Notes under the pieces: model-generated
Told to the model about the DNA's origin: nothing
Database searches by the model: none
The model's input: the letters and a program-made list of their open reading frames with translations, nothing else
Part shown: piece after piece, positions 17,288 to 26,134 of the stretch
Position numbering within the stretch: the stretch's first letter is position 1
Layout of the letters: every line of letters starts with the position of its first letter
Assembly: GCA_028278545.1 (NCBI GenBank)
Contig: JANQED010000188.1
Span: 1 to 42,820, forward strand
DNA length: 42,820 bases
Reading direction: 5' to 3'
DNA from: Anaerolineales bacterium
GTDB lineage: Bacteria; Chloroflexota; Anaerolineae; Anaerolineales; UBA11858
Made by a program: the position numbers and the translations under genes

Positions 17288-18343
17288 ATGGAAGACTATT
17301 TAGCATCCTACCAGGGAAAAACCGTTTTGGTTACGGGTGGGGCGGGAGCCATTGGCTCCAATCTGACCAAAACACTAGCCAGCTTAGGCGCGCGGGTCAT
17401 TGTGCTGGATGACCTTTCCTCATCAGCGCGCTGGAATGTGCCTTCTTTGCCAGGTGTTTTATTTGTTGAAGGGGATATTCTGGATGAAGTCCTGTTGAAG
17501 CGGGTATTCTTCGAGAGCCCGCAGTTGGTTTTCCATTTGGCGGCCTTTTTTGCCAACCAAAATTCTGTGGATCACCCCGAAAATGATCTCATGGTAAATG
17601 GCCTGGGGACTTTGCGCCTGCTGGAATATGCGGTATTGACCGGCGTGGAGCGGTTTGTCTATGCCTCGTCTGGTTGCTCGATCTATGGAAGTGATACGCC
17701 GCTGCCCCTCAAAGAAGAGTTTATGTCGATGCATTTGAGCACCCCTTATCAAATCACCAAGATGCTGGGGGAGCTATATTGCAACTTTTTCTCTGATCAC
17801 TATGGCCTGCAGGTCGTCAAGCCGCGCTTCTTTAACTCTTACGGCCCTGGAGAAGTTCCCGGCCAATACCGTAATGTGATCCCCAATTTCATCTATTGGG
17901 CGATGATGGGGCAGCCTTTGCCGATTACGGGTTCCGGCGAAGAGACGCGCGATTTTACCTATGTAGACGATATTGTCGATGGCTTGCTGCGTGCTGCTGT
18001 GTTCGAGAGCGCTGTTGGCAAAGAATTTAATTTAGCTTCTGGGGAGGAAACGATGATCATCGATTTGGCGAACATGATCAATGCAGCGACGGACAATCCG
18101 GGAGGCATTCGCTTTAGCGAACGCCGCAAATGGGATACTAAGAGTCGCCTGCTGGCCTCGATTGACCTTGCGAAGCACCTGATTGACTATAATCCAGGCA
18201 CACCCTTTGAGGAAGGTCTCCAAAATACTGTGCAGTGGTTTCGCGACAACTGGGATTTGATCAACGCCTCCGCAGGGTTTGGCCCTGGGATCTCTTCTGC
18301 CGTACGAGATATGAAAGCAGTGGAGAACGCCAAAGCGGGCTAA
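17288..18343 (+). CDS. NAD-dependent nucleotide-sugar epimerase/dehydratase
   Basis: 351 residues from ATG 17288, which has GGAG six bases upstream; the TTG at 17249 lies within the promoter palindrome region and is unlikely. It is an extended short-chain dehydrogenase: the NAD-binding TGGAGAIGSN at 16-25, DDLSSS, YASSGCSIYG near 125, and the catalytic pair Y154-x3-K158 in YQITK. PRFFNSYGPGE near 179 and TRDFTYVDDIVDGL near 215 are typical of UDP-glucose-4-epimerase-like enzymes. The product is probably an epimerised or dehydrated sugar nucleotide for the adjacent sugar-1-phosphate transferase. It starts a separate transcription unit. Confidence 0.9.
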   Translation: MEDYLASYQGKTVLVTGGAGAIGSNLTKTLASLGARVIVLDDLSSSARWNVPSLPGVLFVEGDILDEVLLKRVFFESPQLVFHLAAFFANQNSVDHPENDLMVNGLGTLRLLEYAVLTGVERFVYASSGCSIYGSDTPLPLKEEFMSMHLSTPYQITKMLGELYCNFFSDHYGLQVVKPRFFNSYGPGEVPGQYRNVIPNFIYWAMMGQPLPITGSGEETRDFTYVDDIVDGLLRAAVFESAVGKEFNLASGEETMIIDLANMINAATDNPGGIRFSERRKWDTKSRLLASIDLAKHLIDYNPGTPFEEGLQNTVQWFRDNWDLINASAGFGPGISSAVRDMKAVENAKAG

Positions 18344-18384
18344 ACTGCTGACGGAAGCGCTCCAAGAGATAGAGCCAAAATTAG

Positions 18385-19848
18385 ATGAACCGAAAAGCTG
18401 GCAAGGACGGTTTGCCGACAGTTGATTTGTCAATCACCTCTTCTGAGCGGCGCTGGATATTGGTAATTCTCGATCTGGCCGCGCTAAATGGGGGGTTTTT
18501 CCTTTCGTTGCACTTGCGCCCCGATTATGTATTTAGTTGGGAGTTGATCAGCCGCAACCCGGTGTGGCTGCTGTTGCTCGGTTTCCTGTGGTTCTTTTTT
18601 GCCTATTTGTTTCGCGTATACGATTTGAGTTTCGCGGGAAGAGCCGACAAGTCTTTGACCTCGGTCTTGAGAGCCGGTTTTCTAACCGCGGTGGTTTTTC
18701 CGTTTGTGCCGTATTTGCCGCCGGCATTGCCTCCCTCTCGTCAGCCTCTGTTTTTGTCGATTTTGCTTCCCGTGATGCTCTTGTTGGTTAGCCGCGGACT
18801 ATATTTGCTGGTGTTCGCCCAGCCGATCTTCCGTCGCCGAACCTTGATCGTGGGGGCGGGGTGGGCTGGTCTGACGATTGCCAGGGCAATGGCCGAATAT
18901 GGGGATAGCATTTATGATCTGAAAGGCTTCATCGATGATGATCCTGAGAAGGCAGATCGGGAGATAGTGGTCGAAGAGGGCGATAGCGGAGTGGGGTTGC
19001 CACAAGCGGTCCATTTGCGGGTCTTGGGTGGCCGACATTTGTTGTCGGACGCTCTGAGCCAATATCGAATTTCTACCATCGTCCTGGCGATTACGAAAGA
19101 CGTTTCGGGAGATTTGTTATCCTTGATGATGGATTGTTTACAGAGTGGCGTTGAAGTTGTCCCCATGCCGGTGATTTACGAACAGTTGACCGGCAAGGTC
19201 CCTGTTGAGCATATTGGCGGTCATTGGTCTGTTTCCATGCCTGTTGAACATCCCGGCACAAAAACGGTCTGGCACGTGACAAAAAGGGTGTTCGACCTTG
19301 TCTGGGCCACGGTTGGGCTGCTATTTCTGCTGCTGGTCTTTCCCTTGATCGCCCTGGCGATTTATATCGATTCTCCGGGACCCATTCTCTATTCACAAGA
19401 GCGCGTGGGCAGATATGGGCGCATGTTCAAGGTATTGAAATTCCGCTCGATGATTGCAGATGCCGAAAAAGACGGGGCTGTCTGGGCCAGCGAGCATGAC
19501 GACCGGGTCACCAGGGTTGGCCGATTGCTGAGAAAACTGCACCTGGATGAATTTCCGCAATTCATCAACATCTTGAAAGGCGAAATGAGTGTCGTTGGCC
19601 CGCGGCCTGAACGTCCGGAGTTTGTGAATAGCCTGGTCAATGAGATTCCCTTTTATGGCGTACGTCATGCAGTTAAGCCTGGTATGGCCGGGTGGGGGCT
19701 TGTCAACCAGGGGTATGGCGACTCCGTAGAAGGCGCGCTGGTGAAGCTGCAATACGATTTGTACTACATCAAGCACCAATCGTTGTGGTTGGATATCGTG
19801 ATCTTGGCTCGGACGTTTTTAGATTCGCTTTCCCTTGGGGGACGATAG
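18385..19848 (+). CDS. Polyprenyl-phosphate sugar-1-phosphate transferase (glycan initiation)
   Basis: 487 residues with the WbaP/CpsE-type layout. About four transmembrane helices fill residues 20-140. A Rossmann-like cytoplasmic domain follows, with RRTLIVGAGWAGLTIARAM near 150 and LKGFIDDDPEKAD. Another helix lies near 305, then the catalytic domain: ERVGRYGRMFKVLKFRSM, KLHLDEFPQFINILKGEMS, VVGPRPERPEF and VKPGMAGWGLVNQGYG. This domain transfers a sugar-1-phosphate from a nucleotide sugar to undecaprenyl phosphate in the membrane, the first step of repeat-unit assembly. It lies 41 bases after the epimerase in the same unit. Confidence 0.95.
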   Translation: MNRKAGKDGLPTVDLSITSSERRWILVILDLAALNGGFFLSLHLRPDYVFSWELISRNPVWLLLLGFLWFFFAYLFRVYDLSFAGRADKSLTSVLRAGFLTAVVFPFVPYLPPALPPSRQPLFLSILLPVMLLLVSRGLYLLVFAQPIFRRRTLIVGAGWAGLTIARAMAEYGDSIYDLKGFIDDDPEKADREIVVEEGDSGVGLPQAVHLRVLGGRHLLSDALSQYRISTIVLAITKDVSGDLLSLMMDCLQSGVEVVPMPVIYEQLTGKVPVEHIGGHWSVSMPVEHPGTKTVWHVTKRVFDLVWATVGLLFLLLVFPLIALAIYIDSPGPILYSQERVGRYGRMFKVLKFRSMIADAEKDGAVWASEHDDRVTRVGRLLRKLHLDEFPQFINILKGEMSVVGPRPERPEFVNSLVNEIPFYGVRHAVKPGMAGWGLVNQGYGDSVEGALVKLQYDLYYIKHQSLWLDIVILARTFLDSLSLGGR

Positions 19849-19890
19849 ACGAATAAGCAAATTGCATCTGGATAGTGCAGCAGGGTAGGG

Positions 19891-19896
19891 TAAAAT
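19891..19896 (+). promoter_or_regulatory. Candidate -10 element upstream of the FAD-dependent reductase
   Basis: TAAAAT lies about 55 bases before the TTG start of the reductase gene, in a 100-base intergenic gap. No good -35 hexamer stands at 16-18 bases (CTGGAT is the best at 17), so it is supported only by similarity to other -10 elements in the window. Confidence 0.25.
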
Positions 19897-19950
19897 ACAC
19901 GCCGCGCAGATCATCAAACTGATTCGATCTGATTCGATGTGGAGGCTGTT

Positions 19951-21078
19951 TTGGATTTTGACGTCGCTGTTATTGGTGCTTCTTCTGCTGGACTATTTGC
20001 TGCTGTCAGGCTGGCCCAGAATGGCTTGCGTGTCGGGGTTTTCGAAAAGCAGAAGGAATTAAACCCCGCCCGTCGTACTTATATTATCACCCCTCATCTG
20101 GACAAGGTATTTGGGGGTTTACCCGAAGAATTAATTCTTCATCGTATTCACATGATGTCGGTCGAGGCCTTGGGCGCTAGTGTGGATGTCCCTTTGCCCA
20201 ACCCTGATTTGGTCCTCGAGCGAAGGCAATTAGTTCATCACCTTGTGGACAAGGCCGAGTATGCAGGAGCGGAAATCCATTTTGGACTTCGGTTTGTTGG
20301 CTTTGAAGTCGTTGGGGGCGAAACCCGCATCCTGCTAAACAGTTTAAATGGCAACAAAATAAATATTTGCGCTAAAGCGGTTATTGGGGCTGATGGCGCG
20401 TTTAGCAAGGTCGCCGACGCGGCGAAAATTAAGCGGCCCGTAACGGTTCCATTAATGCAGGCGGAGGTTTCTCTGCCTTCAGATTGGAACCCTGCTGTGA
20501 CCAAAGTGTGGTTTGATGTCGCTGAGACGCGTTTTTTCTATTGGCTGATCCCTGAGTCTGATGAGCGCGCCGTGGTGGGGCTGATCGCTGATGAGAAAGC
20601 CGACGCTCGCCAGATTCTGGATCGCTTTATCCACAAACATGAATTTGAGGTGTTGGCCTACCAGGCTGGTCAGGCGGCCATGCATCAGCCCGGATTACGA
20701 CCTTGGGGGAAAGTCGGTGACTTGCCGGTGATGCTGGTGGGGGATGCCGCTGGACAGGTTAAAGTGACCACCGTTGGCGGGACGGTGACTGGTTTTTGGG
20801 CGGCGCAGGCCGCCGCGAATGCGCTGATGAATGGTGGGGCCTATCCGCGCGATTTACGCCCCCTGAAACGTGAGCTAGATTTGCATTGGATTATTCGCTT
20901 ATTGTTGGAGCGCCTGGATAATCCCGGCTATGCGTTTCTAATTGAGTCGATCAATCAGAACGTAGTTCGTTTTCTTGGGCAGCGCAATCGAGACGAGATG
21001 GCCGGAGCTTTTTGGAAGCTGATCTTCCTGCAGCCACGCTTTATTGGTTTGGGGCTGCGGTTGTTGTTGGGGAAATAG
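19951..21078 (+). CDS. Geranylgeranyl-reductase-family FAD-dependent oxidoreductase
   Basis: 375 residues if started at TTG 19951, which has GGAGG at 19941-19945 with a 5-base spacer; GTG 19939 is in frame but overlaps that site. The N-terminus DFDVAVIGASSAGLFAAV is the dinucleotide-binding motif and VFEKQKE ends its second strand. ERRQLVHHLVDKA, AVIGADGAFSKVADAA near 132 and the second FAD motif MLVGDAAGQVKVTTVGGTV near 266 follow. These match the family that reduces isoprenoid double bonds in chlorophyll, archaeal lipid and menaquinone pathways; related enzymes hydroxylate or halogenate. A role in polyprenol or quinone side-chain reduction is possible but not shown. It is convergent with the MFS gene. 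Confidence 0.82.
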   Translation: MDFDVAVIGASSAGLFAAVRLAQNGLRVGVFEKQKELNPARRTYIITPHLDKVFGGLPEELILHRIHMMSVEALGASVDVPLPNPDLVLERRQLVHHLVDKAEYAGAEIHFGLRFVGFEVVGGETRILLNSLNGNKINICAKAVIGADGAFSKVADAAKIKRPVTVPLMQAEVSLPSDWNPAVTKVWFDVAETRFFYWLIPESDERAVVGLIADEKADARQILDRFIHKHEFEVLAYQAGQAAMHQPGLRPWGKVGDLPVMLVGDAAGQVKVTTVGGTVTGFWAAQAAANALMNGGAYPRDLRPLKRELDLHWIIRLLLERLDNPGYAFLIESINQNVVRFLGQRNRDEMAGAFWKLIFLQPRFIGLGLRLLLGK

Positions 21079-21103
21079 AAGCACGCGGCTTTTGCGTGTA
21101 GGC

Positions 21104-21147
21104 ATAGTCGAAACCGGTTGCGAGTTTGTGCAACCGGTTTCGACTAT
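21104..21147. terminator. Long perfect hairpin between convergent genes
   Basis: An 18-base arm (21104-21121, ATAGTCGAAACCGGTTGC) pairs perfectly with 21130-21147 around an 8-base loop. GGC/GCC outside it can extend the stem past one bulged base. It lies 25 bases from each gene end (reductase stop at 21078, MFS stop at 21173) and could work on either strand, but no T-run follows on either side. Confidence 0.6.
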
Positions 21148-21172
21148 AGCCCTTCTAAAGTTGGGGTAGATA

Positions 21173-22465
21173 TTATGTTGCTTGGAGCCTGGCTAATTCG
21201 GCGCGTTTGCGCAGATCGGCCCTCAGGGATAGGATGTCCCTGTCGATGAAGATCAGCGCTCCCAAATAAATGAAGAAGCACAACAGCCAGGTGATCGTGC
21301 AGATCAGCAGTATCGCCGTTCTGAGGTCTGAGGCGTCGGCGATGATTCCGGCCAAGAGGGGAGCCAGTGCCGCGCCGCTGTTCTCGATGAAGTATTCAAT
21401 TGACAGGGCCGTGCTGCGCACTTCCGGTGCGGTGATGTCCTGAACGGTTGAGATCACATTGGGGGACGAGAAGGGCATGAAAATAGCGGTCAGGATCATG
21501 AAAATGAAGAATGATGACCGAGCATCAATGGGTGTGTTCAAGGCGAAGAACAGGAATATCGCTCCTAGTAAGACCCCAACGCTGGATACGATCACCCGAC
21601 CTTTGAGAGTGCGCCTGAACAGCCAGTCTCCAGCCGCTCCGCCCACGAAGTACCCCCCAGCCAAGACCAGGATGATCGGCGCCATGGTGAACAGGATGCT
21701 GTTTTCATCGTAGCCGCGCTCTTCAGCCAGGTAGGTGAAGAACCAATAGGTGATCACGTTCCAAGGGAATACCCCCGCAAAACCCTGCAAGAAGATGAAC
21801 CACATGGTGCGCTTCTTGAAGACGATTTTGGCCTGTTCCCAAGAAAAACGATATTGACCGATCTGCTCCAGGTCTTCGAATTCTGGCTCAGCCTGGCCGC
21901 GCGGCACTTCTTTGACGAAGAAAAAGATCAGTATCGCCAACAGGATGCCCAATCCACCAGTAATGTAGAACACCGAGCGCCAGCCGATGCTGGGCGCCAG
22001 CATCAGGGCCAGGATCATCCCCAGGAGATAGCCGATGGGCTGTGTGAGCTGCAACAGGCCGTATATTTTGCCGCGCAGGTTTGGGCCAAAGTAGTCGGCG
22101 ATCAGGCTGTATAAGCCGGGGTATGATGAGTCGTCGATGCCGGTGGAGGCGCGTGTGGCTAAGAAACCGGGGTACGTTCGAACGATGGCGCTCAACCAGG
22201 TCGTAGAACCCCAAATGAAGGATGCCAGCGCTAATAGTTTGGCGCGCGCGAAACGGTCGTACAAATATCCCCACAACGGGTACAAAATCGTCCCAACGAT
22301 CAGTGCGCCTGTCAACACCGCCCCCATCTGGGTTTTGGTGATTTGGAACTCAGCAATGATGTTGGGGGCAAGCGGACCGATCAACAATTTGTCTGATTGG
22401 TGCAGGAGCATGAAAAAGGCAAAGATGACAACGACGATCCAGCGGTTCGATGATTTGGCTTTCAT
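21173..22465 (-). CDS. Major facilitator superfamily transporter
   Basis: 430 residues with about twelve transmembrane helices in two halves and a charged central loop near 195-220 (EVPRGQAEPEFEDLEQIGQY). The loop between helices 2 and 3 has the MFS pattern GYLYDRFARAKLLAL (usually GxLaDRxGRR). ASTGIDDSSYPGLYSLIADYF resembles spinster/sugar-phosphate-type transporters. The substrate cannot be assigned. AGAGGT lies five bases before the ATG. It is the last gene of a minus-strand unit that also contains both halves of an ABC exporter, 24 bases upstream. Confidence 0.88.
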   Translation of the reverse strand: MKAKSSNRWIVVVIFAFFMLLHQSDKLLIGPLAPNIIAEFQITKTQMGAVLTGALIVGTILYPLWGYLYDRFARAKLLALASFIWGSTTWLSAIVRTYPGFLATRASTGIDDSSYPGLYSLIADYFGPNLRGKIYGLLQLTQPIGYLLGMILALMLAPSIGWRSVFYITGGLGILLAILIFFFVKEVPRGQAEPEFEDLEQIGQYRFSWEQAKIVFKKRTMWFIFLQGFAGVFPWNVITYWFFTYLAEERGYDENSILFTMAPIILVLAGGYFVGGAAGDWLFRRTLKGRVIVSSVGVLLGAIFLFFALNTPIDARSSFFIFMILTAIFMPFSSPNVISTVQDITAPEVRSTALSIEYFIENSGAALAPLLAGIIADASDLRTAILLICTITWLLCFFIYLGALIFIDRDILSLRADLRKRAELARLQAT

Positions 22466-22489
22466 GGTGACCTCTTTGGAATGAATCGG

Positions 22490-24310
22490 TTAATCTGTCG
22501 CGACGGTAGCGGCCTGGAAGGGCTGATATTCGCGTTCGAGTTCGCTGCGGAATTGAGATGTGTAGAGCCGATAGTAGTGGCCGCGCTGACGCAGCAGTTC
22601 GGCGTGAGTGCCCATTTCAGTGATTTTACCGCTCTCGATGACCAGAATGCGGTCCGCGCGCCTGATGGTGGAGAGGCGGTGGGCGATCACGAAGCTGGTG
22701 CGACCTTCCATCAGGTTTTCCATACCCTTTTGGATCAGCGCCTCCGTGAGCGTGTCTACGGAGCTGGTGGCCTCATCCATGATGAAGATCTCCGGCGCGC
22801 GCAGCACCGCTCGTGCCAAACTGATCAGTTGTTTCTGCCCAACTGAGAGCAGGTTGCCGCCTTCGCCGACCTCTTCCTGGTAGCCCTTTTCTAAATTGAC
22901 GATGAACTCATGTGCGCCAGCCAGTTTGGCTGCTTTTTCTATCTCTTCGTCGTTGGCTTCGAGTTTGCCGTAGCGGATATTCTCCAAAATCGTCCCTGAG
23001 AAAAGATAAGGCGTTTGCAGCACCACCCCGATGCGTGATTGGATGGCGTTGAGAGAGAGTTCTTTGTAGTCGCGGCCATTGAGCAGTATCTGCCCTTGAG
23101 TGGGCTCGAAGAAGCGCCCCAACAAATTGATGATGGTGGTCTTTCCCCCGCCTGTTGGGCCGACCAGGGCAATGGTCTCGCCTTGTTTGATGTGTAGGTT
23201 GAAATCTTCTAAGACGGGATCGTCGTCTTCGTATTGAAAGTCGACATGTTTATAAACAATATCGCCCTGGATGGTGCCAGGATCGACCGCTTCCGGGAGA
23301 TCTTTGATATCTGGCTCTGCGTCGATCAGTGAGAAAATGCGCTCGGCAGAGGCAATCGCCTGCTGCATTTCGGCATATACTCGCGCCATCTCCTGGATCG
23401 GCCAGATCATGAAAACTACATAGGACACAAAAGCCTGGATGCCCCCAATAGTCAGATTGCCAACTGTGGCTTGAAGACCACCATACCAGACGATGCTTCC
23501 CAAGGCAAAGGCGCTGATGATCTGTACGGTCGGTAAGAACAAAGCAGATAGCCAGGCTGCCCGATATCCGGCGCGATACATCTCGCTGGTCAACTCGCCA
23601 AATTCGTTCATATTGCGATCTTCGCGCCCAAATGCCTTTACGACGCGCACGCCGGTGATATTTTCATTGTATGCACCGGTGATTTTTGAGTTGATCTTGC
23701 GAACCTTGCGAAATTCAATGATGATCTTCTTCTTGAATTCTGCCGCGACGATCACCAGAATGGGAATGATCGCAAAAACGATCAGCCCCAGGCGCCAGTT
23801 AATCCTGATCATGAAGTAAGTCGCCGTGGCGATATTCATCAGGCCCCAGGTGATGTCCAGTAGACCCCAGGTTACCAGCTCGGCAACGCGCTCCGCATCC
23901 GAAGTGACCCTTGACATGATCCACCCTACCGGAGTGCGGTTGTAGTAAGAGAGCGATAGATCCTGCAAGTGGTTGAACATCTTCTGGCGCAGGTCGTAGC
24001 GCACGCGTTCGCCCAAAATGCCGGCCAGATAGATGAAGCCGAAGACCCCTGCCGCTTGCACCAGGATAAGCAAGCCATATTGGGTCACGATGCTTCTTAA
24101 CGCAAACTGGTCGCCAGCTACGATGCCCTCATCGATGATGCGTTTGCTGAGGAAGGTGAAGTACGAATCCAGGATGGACACCAGGGCGATCATCAGCACG
24201 AAGCCGATGATCCACTGCCAGTGGGTTTTCACCTGGCTTAAGATGCGCAAGATGGTGCGTCCGTTGAATTTAGTGGTGAAATCTTCTTCTTCGAAATAGG
24301 GTGTGGTCAT
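22490..24310 (-). CDS. ABC exporter half-transporter, ATPase-competent subunit
   Basis: 606 residues: six transmembrane helices (about 35-320), then a nucleotide-binding domain. Walker A is GPTGGGKTT, the Q-loop is VVLQTPYLFSG, and Walker B is IFIMDEATSSVD with the catalytic Glu. The switch His lies in FVIAHRLSTI. The signature is LSVGQ instead of LSGGQ. The partner gene upstream has a normal signature but Asp in place of the catalytic Glu, so the two form one heterodimeric exporter with one degenerate and one active ATP site. Substrate unknown; such pairs export drugs, lipids or peptides. It begins 12 bases after its partner. Confidence 0.93.
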   Translation of the reverse strand: MTTPYFEEEDFTTKFNGRTILRILSQVKTHWQWIIGFVLMIALVSILDSYFTFLSKRIIDEGIVAGDQFALRSIVTQYGLLILVQAAGVFGFIYLAGILGERVRYDLRQKMFNHLQDLSLSYYNRTPVGWIMSRVTSDAERVAELVTWGLLDITWGLMNIATATYFMIRINWRLGLIVFAIIPILVIVAAEFKKKIIIEFRKVRKINSKITGAYNENITGVRVVKAFGREDRNMNEFGELTSEMYRAGYRAAWLSALFLPTVQIISAFALGSIVWYGGLQATVGNLTIGGIQAFVSYVVFMIWPIQEMARVYAEMQQAIASAERIFSLIDAEPDIKDLPEAVDPGTIQGDIVYKHVDFQYEDDDPVLEDFNLHIKQGETIALVGPTGGGKTTIINLLGRFFEPTQGQILLNGRDYKELSLNAIQSRIGVVLQTPYLFSGTILENIRYGKLEANDEEIEKAAKLAGAHEFIVNLEKGYQEEVGEGGNLLSVGQKQLISLARAVLRAPEIFIMDEATSSVDTLTEALIQKGMENLMEGRTSFVIAHRLSTIRRADRILVIESGKITEMGTHAELLRQRGHYYRLYTSQFRSELEREYQPFQAATVATD

Positions 24311-24322
24311 AATACATCTATT

Positions 24323-26134
24323 TTAGGAAGCCAACTTCTCTACACTGGCAATCTCTTTTTCTAGTTCAGCCTCAATACGCGTTTGAATGTCGAAGATCTT
24401 GCGGTATGCCCCCTCCTGGCTGAGCAGCTCCTCGTGGCTGCCGATCTGCACGACACGCCCACCATCGAGCACGATGATCAGGTCGGCGATCATGACACTT
24501 TGAATGCGGTGGGCGATTATGAAGGTCGTGCGATCTTCCATCAGCCCTTCGAGAGCGGCGCGGATTTCGGTTTCGGTCTCGATATCTACAGATGATGTGG
24601 CATCATCGAGAATCAAGATGCAGGGGTCCTTGATGATGGTGCGCGCAATAGCCAGGCGCTGCTTCTGTCCGCCTGAGAGGGTGACCCCTTTTTCGCCAAC
24701 CAGGGTATCGTATTCATTAGGGAAACTCGTGATGGACTCGTGAACTGCGGCGGCTTTAGCAGCTGTGATGATCTCATCTTCGGACACCTCGCGGTCAATG
24801 CCGTAGGTGATATTCTCTCGAATGGTGCGTGAGAATAAGAAAGGCTCCTGCTCGACGACCCCGATCTGGCCGCGCAGGTAATTGCGCGGATAGCGTTTCA
24901 ATTCGACCCCATCCAAAGTTATGCGGCCGGAAGTATACTCATAAAAGCGTGGCAGCAGGTTTGCCAGCGTGGTTTTCCCCGACCCGGTCGAGCCGATCAA
25001 GGCGACGATTTGTCCTGGCTCGCATCGGAAGTTGATATCTTGGAGCACCGGGTTGTCCTCTTCATAGGCGAAGGATACATTTTCGAAGATGATCTGGCCG
25101 CGAAGGCAATCAGCTGGGGTGTAATCCCCCTCGCACAGGGGTTCGCGTTCTTGCTGGATCACTTTTGTGATGCGCTTGAAGGACACCATGCCGGAAGACA
25201 TTTGCACGATCAGCCGCCCCAGGTTGCGTATTGGCCAGATGATCCAGATCACCATACCGGCGTAAGAAAGATAAGTGCCCACAGAGATGTCGCCGTTGAT
25301 CGCCATGATCGCGCCGATAGTGAAGCCGGCTAACATCTGGCCGCCGGTCAGGATATCCGATATTGGCCAGTAGAGTGAGTGCATCAGAAGCAGCCGCTTG
25401 CCGCGCGTGAACTTCTCCCAATTCTCCACGTCGAATTTGTCGCGCTCAAAGGCTTGGCGGGCGAAAGCTTTCACCACGCGTACGCCGGTCAGGTTTTCCT
25501 GCAAGGTATTCGAAAGCACGGCGTCTTGCTCTTGATAGGCTTCATAGGCTTTGGAAACCTGTCGGAAGAAGAAGAACGACATCAGCACGGTGAAGGGTAC
25601 CACGACGATCGAATAGAGTGCCAATTGCCAGTTCAGGTACAGCAGCGCCGCCAGGTTGACGATGAACAGCAGGAAGATACGCCCGGCGCCGATGGCCTGT
25701 TCGGCGAAAAAACGCCGCACGGCATCGATATCCGAAGTAGAGCGCTGGATCAATTCGCCCGTTTTGGTCTGGTCATGGTAGCTGAACGTCAGGCGTTGGA
25801 TGTGGTCGTAAATGTAGTTCCTCAGCCGTTGGGCAATACTCTCTGAAGTGCGCGCGGCCAACGTGCCGCTGATGAACGTAAAGACCCCGGTCACGCCGGC
25901 TAAACCCAAGAATCCCAGCGCAACCAGCGGGAGGCTTTGAGCGGCTGTTTCACCTCCCAAGATATTGTCTGCAAACTGCCCCAGGAGGAGATAAGTCCCT
26001 GAGCGCGCCGCGGCAGCCACGCCCAGGCTGAGCGCTGCGCCCAAATAGATCAGACGGAAGTCACGCATCAGGCGGAAAAGACCGATAAGCGGTTTGTCGG
26101 ATATTGTTTCTCGTAAATCAATAGATGTTGTCAT
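24323..26134 (-). CDS. ABC exporter half-transporter, degenerate-site subunit
   Basis: 603 residues from ATG 26134 (the frame is open 18 codons further but those overlap the gene before it). Six transmembrane helices are followed by an ATP-binding domain. Walker A is GSTGSGKTT, the Q-loop is GVVEQEPFLFSRT, the signature is canonical LSGGQKQR, and Walker B is ILILDDATSSVD. There the expected catalytic Glu is Asp, as in TM287-type subunits of heterodimeric exporters. The switch His is in FIIAHRIQSV. The start overlaps the YigZ-family gene by 17 bases, so YigZ, both ABC halves and the MFS gene are probably one transcript. Confidence 0.93.
   Translation of the reverse strand: MTTSIDLRETISDKPLIGLFRLMRDFRLIYLGAALSLGVAAAARSGTYLLLGQFADNILGGETAAQSLPLVALGFLGLAGVTGVFTFISGTLAARTSESIAQRLRNYIYDHIQRLTFSYHDQTKTGELIQRSTSDIDAVRRFFAEQAIGAGRIFLLFIVNLAALLYLNWQLALYSIVVVPFTVLMSFFFFRQVSKAYEAYQEQDAVLSNTLQENLTGVRVVKAFARQAFERDKFDVENWEKFTRGKRLLLMHSLYWPISDILTGGQMLAGFTIGAIMAINGDISVGTYLSYAGMVIWIIWPIRNLGRLIVQMSSGMVSFKRITKVIQQEREPLCEGDYTPADCLRGQIIFENVSFAYEEDNPVLQDINFRCEPGQIVALIGSTGSGKTTLANLLPRFYEYTSGRITLDGVELKRYPRNYLRGQIGVVEQEPFLFSRTIRENITYGIDREVSEDEIITAAKAAAVHESITSFPNEYDTLVGEKGVTLSGGQKQRLAIARTIIKDPCILILDDATSSVDIETETEIRAALEGLMEDRTTFIIAHRIQSVMIADLIIVLDGGRVVQIGSHEELLSQEGAYRKIFDIQTRIEAELEKEIASVEKLAS

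Noticed and set aside
19921..19939. Tandem GATTCGAT repeats before the reductase gene.
   Set aside because: Only two 8-base copies; too short to call an operator without other copies.
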